46,225 nucleotides of DNA from an uncultured Bacteroidales bacterium (GCA_903879715.1 CAIRMR010000006.1:1-46225), one strand, 5' to 3'; positions 25,646 through 32,766 are shown, counted from the stretch's first letter. Notes: generated by a model not told the origin, from the sequence alone. Translations and numbers: made by a program.

Positions 25646-25662
25646 ATATCAAAATTTTTAAA

Positions 25663-26310
25663 TTATCGGATTCCTGCACCATCTCGATCTTTCTGTTTTA
25701 TATAAGGAGTGGGGATTTCAATTTTCTTCTTAATAATCTGATGCTTTATTAAGTCCTTGTTTACGAAGAAATTATTAATGTATTTATAGAGTGCAAAGAG
25801 ATTTAATAGGATTAATGTAATAGTGCATACTAAGGATACATAATTGAGATTAAAATAGTAATTTTCACCATACGTGAAATAACTATCAGGGAAATAATAT
25901 AATCCGACCATATAAACAATATCCAAAATAAATAGAATTGACAAAAATATATTTTTATAATTAAGAACTATTGCCATTAAATCAAAGAATATAATGAAAG
26001 AGATTAACGTTTTTGTATCAGGATCATAATAGTAGCAAGACAACCTATAATAGGATAAGATGAGCCCAGGATGAAAGATTACATAAAAAACAATCATTCC
26101 ATTTAGGAATATGAGGATAATAATTGCAAGAAAATAAATATTTGTTCTCACAATATTTTTGAAAAGTGAGCTTTTACTATAATTTGCGTCTTTTGGTGTA
26201 TAGTCTACAACATTGGTTGAACCTTTAAAATGTTTAACTTTTTCTCCACAAGTCGAACAGAATCTTGTTGTCTGAGATATTATTTGGCCGCAATTTTCAC
26301 AAAAAGCCAT
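25663..26310 (-). CDS. zinc-ribbon membrane protein with AGIR tail
   Basis: 215 residues. The N-terminal zinc ribbon is FCENCGQII, then FCSTCGEKV (CxxC, CxxC). Four hydrophobic segments follow (about 53-75, 95-115, 118-138, 160-180), then a charged segment. The C-terminus is IPTPYIKQKDRDGAGIR. Heads and tails match the neighbours: zinc ribbon as in 26738 and 28285, tail as in those plus 26394. It is probably an inner-membrane protein with the ribbon and tail in the cytoplasm, but topology is not certain. Confidence 0.75.
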   Translation of the reverse strand: MAFCENCGQIISQTTRFCSTCGEKVKHFKGSTNVVDYTPKDANYSKSSLFKNIVRTNIYFLAIIILIFLNGMIVFYVIFHPGLILSYYRLSCYYYDPDTKTLISFIIFFDLMAIVLNYKNIFLSILFILDIVYMVGLYYFPDSYFTYGENYYFNLNYVSLVCTITLILLNLFALYKYINNFFVNKDLIKHQIIKKKIEIPTPYIKQKDRDGAGIR

Positions 26311-26393
26311 AATGTTTGATTTATATATTGGGGTTTGTATTATTCAAGTTAAATAAACTCATTTATCGTGTTCTTCATCGGAACGAAAATTTG

Positions 26394-26720
26394 TTATCTG
26401 ATACCAGCTCTATCTTGATCTTTCGGCCTTATTGGAGAAATGTTATCATTGGAAGTCCAAGAGTTTAATACCTTAGGAATCAGGTATATCACGATACCAA
26501 TAACCAATATCCACAAGAAAGGAATAAAAATAGCGCAAATTATAACAACTATAGTTACTGCTATCTCAAACCCGCATCCTGTGCTTGATTTAATCTTTCC
26601 TTTGTCATTTGGAAACTTATTTAGCCAGAGAGATACAAGATCCTTATCCGACAAATCATTATAGTCATTTGGATAAAGTCTTCTGATTTCTTGTGCAAAT
26701 TCACTTTTAGTGTACTTCAT
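26394..26720 (-). CDS. EFAxEIR-headed small membrane protein with AGIR tail
   Basis: 108 residues: the head MKYTKSEFAQEIRRLYPND, then a DLSD and PNDKGKI segment as in 25046, a pair of tightly packed hydrophobic segments (about 50-70 and 70-87), then SPIRPKDQDRAGIR at the end. It is the smallest member and contains little beyond head, membrane anchor and tail, so it shows the modular plan most clearly. It starts 17 bases after the 26738 gene ends. Confidence 0.75.
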   Translation of the reverse strand: MKYTKSEFAQEIRRLYPNDYNDLSDKDLVSLWLNKFPNDKGKIKSSTGCGFEIAVTIVVIICAIFIPFLWILVIGIVIYLIPKVLNSWTSNDNISPIRPKDQDRAGIR

Positions 26721-26737
26721 ATTTCTGAATCATTATG

Positions 26738-28174
26738 TTACCGAATCCCGGCACTATCTTTAGGTTTAATCGGAGAAGTAGGAATGACAATATTCTTCTC
26801 TTTTTCGAAATCATTCTTAAAGTAAAAATTATAAAAATTCATTAGTGCTTCTAAAACTAAATCACACCCACCAAACTCACAAGTAACAGATGTTGGATTT
26901 TTATCTCCCGGATTTATAAAATCCATCATAAAAGTAGATTTCCTGTGAGTAATGGATGTAATAATCGAAAGACTGGCAAACACAGCAGTTCCGTCAGATG
27001 AAAGAACAAATAGCTTACTATTTTGAATATCATTATCAAAGGAAGCAATTAGAAATCCAGTATCACCTTTACCCATAAGTGTATCATCATAATATACATA
27101 AAAGGTGTTGTAATCAAAAGATGCAATATCTGGCATTCTTTTTAAAAAATTATTTGCAAAAGCATTTGTCTTTTTATTTGGTATATTTTCACCTAAATAT
27201 ACTTTAAATCTTTGGGTAAGATGTCCAAAATACCTTTCAAAATCAAGAGGCATAATTGAGTCATCTTCGTCCAACTCGTCTTCATCTTCGTTATTATCTC
27301 TATCTTTAAAATCATAAAAAAAGTGTCTTAAAGCTGACAATACATAAGCACAATTGGGAAAAGAAAATTGAAAGTTCTCTGTTTTTCCTTGATAATAATA
27401 TTCAATCATCAATTTTGTGTCGATTTGCTCAATTTTATCTATAAGAGAAAAATGGATACCCAGCGAGGTATAGCCATTATTAATAATTAATCGAATATTA
27501 CCATTATCAAACCAATCATCACTTTTGTCCAAGACTTCTATCAGAAAACTATTCGCTCCGTCATCTGACATTTGGTCTTCAAAATACACATAGGGTGAGT
27601 ATTCACTTGAATCATCAAAATGTATCTTATCTTTAGAATTGAATTGATATTTTGAAAAAAAGGCATTAAGTTTACTTTTGGGAATACGGTCCGCTAAATA
27701 CAGATTATAATCTTTGGGCAAATTTCCAAAATATTCATCAAAATGATAATCGTCATAGAAACAATATGCACCTTGACGGCTTTCAGCGACTTTAGAAAGA
27801 TTTTCTAATGTTTTCATCTGAGCATCAGAAAAATGAATCTCATCATCAACGCTAGATGTTTCTGTTATCTTGATATTTACTAAACCAATTCCATCGCAGT
27901 ATATACACTCTCCTGGACTCCAATTATGTTCCATCGACAATCTTTTTATATCATCAATGTCAACGTTTCCTTTTCCCATACATCTTGGGCAAGTAATTAT
28001 ACCTTTTTCATCTGGGGGATTGTCTTCAAGAAAAGTTTCTAAACTCCACTGGGGTATAGTCTCTTTAGATTGAATTTCTGTTGTTGGAGAAATGTTATTT
28101 ATCTTCTCACCACAGCTTTTACAGAATTTAGCGGTGTCGGAAAGTTTATTTCCGCAATTTTCACAGTATGACAT
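26738..28174 (-). CDS. zinc-ribbon protein with duplicated domain and AGIR tail
   Basis: 478 residues. Order: zinc ribbon CENCGNKL / FCKSCGEK (1-25); a second, DnaJ-like zinc motif CPRCMGKG / CIYCDGIG (about 58-88); two copies of a domain of about 130 residues (about 140-290 and 310-455); and the tail SPIKPKDSAGIR. The duplication is visible as FDEYFGNLPKDYNLYLADRI against FERYFGHLTQRFKVYLGENI, and SFLIEVLD against GFLIASFD. No membrane segment. No family recognised; the two zinc motifs suggest binding to RNA, protein or DNA. Confidence 0.75.
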   Translation of the reverse strand: MSYCENCGNKLSDTAKFCKSCGEKINNISPTTEIQSKETIPQWSLETFLEDNPPDEKGIITCPRCMGKGNVDIDDIKRLSMEHNWSPGECIYCDGIGLVNIKITETSSVDDEIHFSDAQMKTLENLSKVAESRQGAYCFYDDYHFDEYFGNLPKDYNLYLADRIPKSKLNAFFSKYQFNSKDKIHFDDSSEYSPYVYFEDQMSDDGANSFLIEVLDKSDDWFDNGNIRLIINNGYTSLGIHFSLIDKIEQIDTKLMIEYYYQGKTENFQFSFPNCAYVLSALRHFFYDFKDRDNNEDEDELDEDDSIMPLDFERYFGHLTQRFKVYLGENIPNKKTNAFANNFLKRMPDIASFDYNTFYVYYDDTLMGKGDTGFLIASFDNDIQNSKLFVLSSDGTAVFASLSIITSITHRKSTFMMDFINPGDKNPTSVTCEFGGCDLVLEALMNFYNFYFKNDFEKEKNIVIPTSPIKPKDSAGIR

Positions 28175-28249
28175 AGTTTTGTGAATTATTCAGGTTAGGT
28201 CAAAGTTAAGTTATTTTCTTTCAATCGGACAAAACCAACAATAGCTTAT

Positions 28250-28270
28250 CCCCCCCCCCACACACACAAA
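28250..28270. repeat. C10 and CA tract upstream of the duplicated-domain gene
   Basis: A run of ten C's (28250-28259) is followed by ACACACACA. On the minus strand this is GTGTGTGT then G10, 76-85 nt before the start at 28174. Homopolymers of this length can slip, and in a leader or promoter can vary expression. Confidence 0.75.
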
Positions 28271-28284
28271 GGCTGATAATAAAA

Positions 28285-29883
28285 TCATCTAATACCAGCT
28301 CCATCTTTAGGTTTTATAGGAGAACCATCCATATCTTCGTTATAGTCTTCATCCTCTTCGTTATAATCTTCATCCTCTTCGTTATAATCTTCATCCTCAT
28401 CGTTATAGTCTTCATCCTCATCGTTATTGTCTTCATCCCAATCGTTATTGTCTTCATCCCAAATCATATCATCGCCTTCAAAATCCGTTTTAGTATAATC
28501 AAATTGGGGTTGTATGATCCAATTACCGAATTTATCAACAAACCCGTATTTGTTGGTAATTGCCGCTTTTAAAAGCTCATTTCCTCCTTTTTCCAGCATC
28601 AAAAAAATGGGTTGAATCATCCATTGACCTTGGCGATCAATGCAACCCCATTTGCCATTTAACTGTGCTTCAGTATAATCACATTTACCAAAACTCAGTG
28701 CTTCATCAAAAATAGGCTGAATAACCCAGTTCCCCTGACGATTGATGAAACCGTATTTGTTATCCACTGCGGCCGGAGCAAAATCAAATTCATCAAAAAT
28801 GTCGAGGTAATCAAACAAAGGCTGAATTGCCCATTGGCCCTGACGATTGATAAAACCGCTTTTGGATTTTGATAGTGTTCGAGCCAAATCCTTTTCATCG
28901 AAACCCCAAGATGAATCAAATATTGGTTGAATAGCCCATTGGCCTTGGCGGTTGATAAATCCCCATTTATCATTAGATTTTGCACAAGCAAAATCTTTTG
29001 CATCAAAATCAAAAACATTATCAAATACTGGATTAATTACCCATTCGCCTTGCCGATTGATAAAACCACATTTACCTTTAGATTCTGCAAGAGCATAATC
29101 CTTTACATCAAAATCCGAATTAGAATCAAAAATGGGCTGAATGACCCATTCACCTTGCCTATTTATAAAGCCGCTTCTGCCATTTGCTTGTGCGTGGGAA
29201 TAATCTTTCGAATCAAACGTATTGAGATAATCAAACCTCGGTTGTATAACCCAATGACCTTGACGATTAATACAGCCCCATTTACCATTAAGTTTTGCAT
29301 TGGCATAATCCTTTTCATCAAACCTAACGAGACCATCAAACATAGGTTGTATAACCCATTCACCTTGACGGTTAATACAGCCCCATTTACCAGCAATTTT
29401 TGCCGGTGCATAATCTTTTTCGTCAAATTCCTCAATAGTGTCAAACAAAGGTTGGATGACCCAATGGCCTTGAGAATTAATAATTCCCCATTTGCTGTTT
29501 AATCCTACCCGTGCGGTATCGTCTAAACGAAAACCATCTTCGAAGTCAAATGAAGGCTGAATCACCCATTGACCCTGTCGATTAATAAAACCAACTTTCA
29601 AAACTCCTTGTCCATCTTTGATTGATGCTGGTATAAGATCCAATGATGGAATAACAGTTTCTCCATTTATCTTTTCACTATCCAAGTTTTGGATTTCTGT
29701 TTCTTGGATGCGAACAGAATCAGAAATAGTTGATTGAGGTTGAGCAACACTGTTCAAATCTCTTATACTTTCATTTCGTTCTCCTAAATTCTGCTCCTCT
29801 GTAGTTTTAACTTGTTCTCCACATTTAGAACAGAATTTTGTTGTTTCGGAAAGTTTATTTCCGCAATTTTCACAGTATGGCAT
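28285..29883 (-). CDS. WG-repeat protein with zinc ribbon and AGIR tail
   Basis: 532 residues. Zinc ribbon CENCGNKL / FCSKCGEQV (1-25), a variable linker, then about ten copies of a 35-residue WG repeat (GFINRQGQWVIQPIFD-type), which in known families forms beta-sheet protein-interaction surfaces. An acidic stretch with a seven-residue repeat (NEEDEDY) precedes the tail SPIKPKDGAGIR. The first 25 residues and the 5' leader next to the ATG are nearly identical to those of the 26738 gene. It is the first gene of the cluster, so its promoter probably drives all five. Confidence 0.8.
   Translation of the reverse strand: MPYCENCGNKLSETTKFCSKCGEQVKTTEEQNLGERNESIRDLNSVAQPQSTISDSVRIQETEIQNLDSEKINGETVIPSLDLIPASIKDGQGVLKVGFINRQGQWVIQPSFDFEDGFRLDDTARVGLNSKWGIINSQGHWVIQPLFDTIEEFDEKDYAPAKIAGKWGCINRQGEWVIQPMFDGLVRFDEKDYANAKLNGKWGCINRQGHWVIQPRFDYLNTFDSKDYSHAQANGRSGFINRQGEWVIQPIFDSNSDFDVKDYALAESKGKCGFINRQGEWVINPVFDNVFDFDAKDFACAKSNDKWGFINRQGQWAIQPIFDSSWGFDEKDLARTLSKSKSGFINRQGQWAIQPLFDYLDIFDEFDFAPAAVDNKYGFINRQGNWVIQPIFDEALSFGKCDYTEAQLNGKWGCIDRQGQWMIQPIFLMLEKGGNELLKAAITNKYGFVDKFGNWIIQPQFDYTKTDFEGDDMIWDEDNNDWDEDNNDEDEDYNDEDEDYNEEDEDYNEEDEDYNEDMDGSPIKPKDGAGIR
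28332..28458. repeat. 21-bp tandem repeats encoding the acidic region
   Basis: On the minus strand, units of 21 bases encode NEEDEDY-type heptads, about six copies, with the last two diverged (DNNDWDE). The repeats stay in frame, so copy number can change without breaking the downstream AGIR tail. Confidence 0.75.
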
Positions 29884-29925
29884 AGTTTTGTGAATTATTA
29901 AGGCTAGTATAAAAAACTCTAAATG

Positions 29926-29945
29926 TCCAGTCTTAGCCGATTTTA
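29926..29945 (-). promoter_or_regulatory. shared 20-nt upstream element, copy 1
   Basis: On the plus strand this reads TCCAGTCTTAGCCGATTTTA. A second copy, TCCAGACTTCGCCGATTTTA at 32459-32478, differs at 2 of 20 positions. Copy 1 lies 43-62 nt before the WG-repeat gene and copy 2 lies 61-80 nt before the caspase-like gene. A shared regulator of both units is likely. Confidence 0.45.
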
Positions 29946-30054
29946 ATTGAACACCTTATTCCGTTATGATGAGTGGCACAAAGAGGCGAATATATAATGG
30001 ATCAAGGTAGTCAGATCAATTGGCATATTCACCATTCGAATCCGTCTAAAACAT

Positions 30055-30951
30055 TTACTGTAATTTAAAATAAACTGGCATCTTATACAGAACCGGAACT
30101 ATCTTCCCTTTTTGCTGACCCGGATGCCACTGTGGCATCATTTGAACAACTCGTAACGCTTCTTGATCACAGCCAGAGCCAATTCCTCGCAGTAATTTAA
30201 CATCCGTTAAATTACCTTTTAAATCGACTATAAATGATACATAAACGGTACCTTGTATGCCATTTTCGAAAGCTTGTTGAGGATAAATAATATTTTCAGC
30301 AAGATATTTATTAAGTTCTGCTTCTCCACCTGGGAAAGAAGGCATTACATCAACAGTAGCAGAAACATTATTAATTTTATCAGAACTATTTTCTGTAGAA
30401 GTCTTAACTTTTATATTGCTATTTACTGTTTGCGGTCTGGGTGAATCCTCTATAAAAGGAGTTGTCTCAACTGGTGGCAAAACATATTTTTTAGTTCCTT
30501 GAGATTTACTTGCCGCTGGTTTTGAATTTGTTTTAGAATGTAATGTTACAGTTTGCCTTTCTGTATTTTCATTATTAGAATTACTATTATCTGACGACTC
30601 GTAAGAATACGCGCTATATATAGTTCTATCTTTCCTATCGATTAGAATATTTTGTTTTGAATCAACCTTAAAACTCGCCGACAACCCTGAATAGCTTGAT
30701 GAAACATATGTAACATAAGCGATATTATTAGAAATTACTATAACTTCTGGTTGATAATATTTTGCTCGGCCAGTACTTAAATTAGTAGCCATATCTGAAA
30801 ACGATAAAGTAATCCCTGAATTTTCATTTGAAAAACTTCCTTTTGTATCCAAATAGTATAACACATCGGATTCTGACTCAAAATCTGATTGTGCATTTAC
30901 CGAAAAGTTTGTACAGAAAAAAATGCAAATAGAGAAGATTAGGTTTTTCAT
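30055..30951 (-). CDS. secreted/periplasmic protein with TonB C-terminal domain
   Basis: About 298 residues from the ATG at 30951, where a signal peptide (MKNLIFSICIFFCTNFSVNAQ) begins. The middle is a low-complexity Ser/Asn linker. The end is a typical TonB C-terminal domain: FPGGEAELNKYLAENIIYP near residue 205, GTVYVSFIVD, GCDQEALRVV, then MPQWHPGQQKGK and PVYFKLQ. In Bacteroidota such proteins span the periplasm to energise outer-membrane receptors. An ordinary signal peptide rather than a long anchor helix is unusual, so it may be a soluble or anchor-by-signal form. It is the only TonB-like gene in the element. Confidence 0.8.
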   Translation of the reverse strand: MKNLIFSICIFFCTNFSVNAQSDFESESDVLYYLDTKGSFSNENSGITLSFSDMATNLSTGRAKYYQPEVIVISNNIAYVTYVSSSYSGLSASFKVDSKQNILIDRKDRTIYSAYSYESSDNSNSNNENTERQTVTLHSKTNSKPAASKSQGTKKYVLPPVETTPFIEDSPRPQTVNSNIKVKTSTENSSDKINNVSATVDVMPSFPGGEAELNKYLAENIIYPQQAFENGIQGTVYVSFIVDLKGNLTDVKLLRGIGSGCDQEALRVVQMMPQWHPGQQKGKIVPVLYKMPVYFKLQ

Positions 30952-31008
30952 ATTATTAAGTTTTGATGTAAATAATAAATTCAACAGTCGTGAATAGAAA
31001 TTCAACAA

Positions 31009-31563
31009 TCTACCCTGAAAACAGGATAGGAATCAGAGTATGCAGAAGTGGTGTGGAATTGGAATGGACAGACTGTTGTATGCCAAATCTACCTTTCAGT
31101 GGAACAGGGATGAGAAAGAATAGATTGCTGCAGGTAATCATAGCTATTGGAGTATTTTGAGTATTACAAATGTAAAACATTTAAGTGCCATTTGTTCTCC
31201 CGATTAAAATAATTATGGCTCAATCTTTTACCTTTAAATTATTTTAGACCACAAGGTCTATTGATATCAACCTTATTTGATGGTGCACACTATATGAACA
31301 GAAGCAAATTTAAATCACATTCCAAAGTAAAATAATTTCAAATAGGCTCAAATAGAATATGCTTAATAGGGTTTTTTGTGAAACATTGCTAGGGACAGAT
31401 CAGTCGTCAAATCCAGTTTGTACGCCCTACTTTATATAAAAATAAAAGCGTATAGTTGGTTCTGGGCACTTGCCCAAAAAGTTGTTACAGGTCCTAGATC
31501 CATTATGCTATATACAAGCAAGTTCAAAAGCAATGTAGTTTTACGAACCTTGCCTAAAAAGAT
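31009..31563. other. non-coding stretch
   Basis: A/T-rich, without a gene I can support. It separates the TonB-C protein from the truncated paralogue, and probably holds the promoter of the former. Confidence 0.4.
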
Positions 31564-31779
31564 TCAACCTTTGGTAGATACCCGATCTCTCTTAATAAAC
31601 ATACCCCATACAATTCCTCTGGCATCGTTTTCAGAATGGAACCAAGTATCAGGTCCAATTGTATCGTGAGGATCTATTTGTTGTAGTTCTTCAATTATTG
31701 GATACAGTTCCATCTTGACTACAGATCTGATTTCTTCGAGGTATGAGTCGTAGTTGGCTACGAATTTAATAGCATCCAT
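31564..31779 (-). pseudogene. truncated paralogue of the 23984-24505 gene
   Basis: 71 residues. The first 60 follow the 173-residue paralogue closely (MDAIKFVANYDSYLEEI, SENDARGIVWGMF), then diverge for about ten residues (IKRDRVSTKG) and stop. The C-terminal 110 residues are absent and I see no continuation in other frames. Either a deleted remnant or a short form that is still made; the ATG and its spacing to the next gene (28 bases) are intact. Confidence 0.6.
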
Positions 31780-31807
31780 AATGTTGATTTGTTAATTCTA
31801 AATGAAA

Positions 31808-32398
31808 CTAAAGTGTATTCCCAACCTTAATAGGACACACATTATGATCCGATATTGTAAGGTATAACCGGTTAAGGTTAAACAGGGCTATCGGATTTCT
31901 CTTGGCTAGAACACCATATTCAGCTATTACATTCTTATAAAACACATCAACCCTTTCGTCTATATGTTTGGATACAATCGCTGAGAATTCATTATTTGAT
32001 TCATTTATACTGTCCTGATCAATATCCAAGAAATCAAAACACCAAGCTTCGCACAATTCACTAACAAACATACCTGAATAAACCCCCTCAAGCGAGTGTC
32101 GATGGACGAATTCGTCAGAGTTACACCAGATAAAAACATTATTTTTCTTACTTCTGATGGATTCAACCATCGAATAATCAATGATATATGAACCACAATC
32201 TGGAAATCGGTTCATAGATAGCAAACCCATTGGTGTGCCGTGGCCCAGCAAAAGTACCCGGTCATTAACATCAATATGTTTCTGCAACTCCACTTTGGTT
32301 ACTCCACCGGTAATGATAGTTTTATTTGTCAGGGTTGCATAAATTCCAGTCAGGAATTTGGTGGTATCATCTTCAGGATGAACAATGAGTGTTTTCAT
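31808..32398 (-). CDS. caspase-fold-like cysteine peptidase-type protein
   Basis: 196 residues from the Met at 32398 (MKTLIVHPEDDTTKF); seven codons upstream are possible but unlikely. A caspase-like layout is visible: a strand ending in LLGHGTPMGLLS (His53) and a second strand ending in NVFIWCNSDEF (Cys92), the His-Cys dyad order of clan CD peptidases. YSGMFVSELCEAW follows. It lies 28 bases before the truncated paralogue. Catalytic activity and substrate are not proven; clan CD members often cleave after Arg or Lys. Confidence 0.55.
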   Translation of the reverse strand: MKTLIVHPEDDTTKFLTGIYATLTNKTIITGGVTKVELQKHIDVNDRVLLLGHGTPMGLLSMNRFPDCGSYIIDYSMVESIRSKKNNVFIWCNSDEFVHRHSLEGVYSGMFVSELCEAWCFDFLDIDQDSINESNNEFSAIVSKHIDERVDVFYKNVIAEYGVLAKRNPIALFNLNRLYLTISDHNVCPIKVGNTL

Positions 32399-32458
32399 AA
32401 TGGCTAATATAAGCGCCATTTTAAATTTGGCCTAATGATTGGATAAATAATCAATACA

Positions 32459-32478
32459 TCCAGACTTCGCCGATTTTA
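32459..32478 (-). promoter_or_regulatory. shared 20-nt upstream element, copy 2
   Basis: TCCAGACTTCGCCGATTTTA, 18 of 20 identical to 29926-29945, upstream of the caspase-like gene. Confidence 0.45.
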
Positions 32479-32611
32479 TTTGTTTCTTTGTAGCATTATA
32501 AATGATTAATGCGAGGTGGTTTATATAAAAAGTCGCTGGGTGGTCAGAACAGCCGGTTTACCCAGATTTGTACATAATTTATTGAATTTTTCTTGATTTT
32601 TATTTTGTTGT

Positions 32612-32626
32612 GGTGCGCGAAAAGGG
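32612..32626 (+). repeat. subterminal GGTGCGC repeat, right end
   Basis: GGTGCGCGAAAAGGG, about 130 bases inside the right attachment site, matches the two left-end copies in the same orientation. Confidence 0.35.
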
Positions 32627-32745
32627 AAGCTGAACAATCATTTTATGTTGGATTATGATACGATAGTATAAGGGAATATAATGGTAATAGTGTTATATTC
32701 TGACACTTATGAATGTTTAATGTACGATAGGGTAAGATTCGTTTT

Positions 32746-32760
32746 TCCCGTCCGGACCGC
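32746..32760 (+). other. attachment site, right copy
   Basis: Exact copy of the tRNA-Asp 3' 15-mer with no tRNA around it. It is followed at 32767 by a hairpin and T-run that would have been the original terminator of tRNA-Asp before insertion. Confidence 0.88.
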
Positions 32761-32766
32761 GCTTTT

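Larger units (their letters stand above)
32420..32745. other. non-coding right end of the element
   Basis: No gene supported. It holds the shared 20-nt element (32459-32478), the 30-nt sequence CTGGGT ... TTACCCAG (32536-32565) with 6-bp inverted ends, and the third GGTGCGC copy (32612). This is the stretch between the caspase-like gene and the right attachment site. Confidence 0.5.
7084..32760. mobile_element. integrative element inserted at tRNA-Asp (about 25.7 kb)
   Basis: It is bounded by a 15-bp direct repeat of the tRNA-Asp 3' end. The integrase gene is next to the left end and reads toward it. Inside are an excisionase-like HTH, a primase-polymerase/VapE replication gene, a type I RM operon, a serine recombinase, a zinc-ribbon/AGIR-tail cluster and several orphan genes. 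No relaxase, coupling protein, conjugation or phage structural gene is visible, so it may depend on a helper. This architecture, integrase plus VapE-type replication plus defence cargo, resembles phage satellites and related islands; that analogy is inference. Confidence 0.85.

Noticed and set aside
28927-29502. Plus-strand 191-residue ORF
   Set aside because: It is the complement of the WG-repeat array; its apparent repeats simply mirror that gene.
25663-29883. Ubiquitin-like conjugation reading of the AGIR tails
   Set aside because: No C-terminal Gly-Gly, no E1- or JAB-like gene in the window, and the proteins are not ubiquitin-fold; the tail is reported without this interpretation.
31418-31669. 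Plus-strand 83-residue ORF
   Set aside because: It overlaps the truncated paralogue on the other strand, which has a clear homologue in this window.
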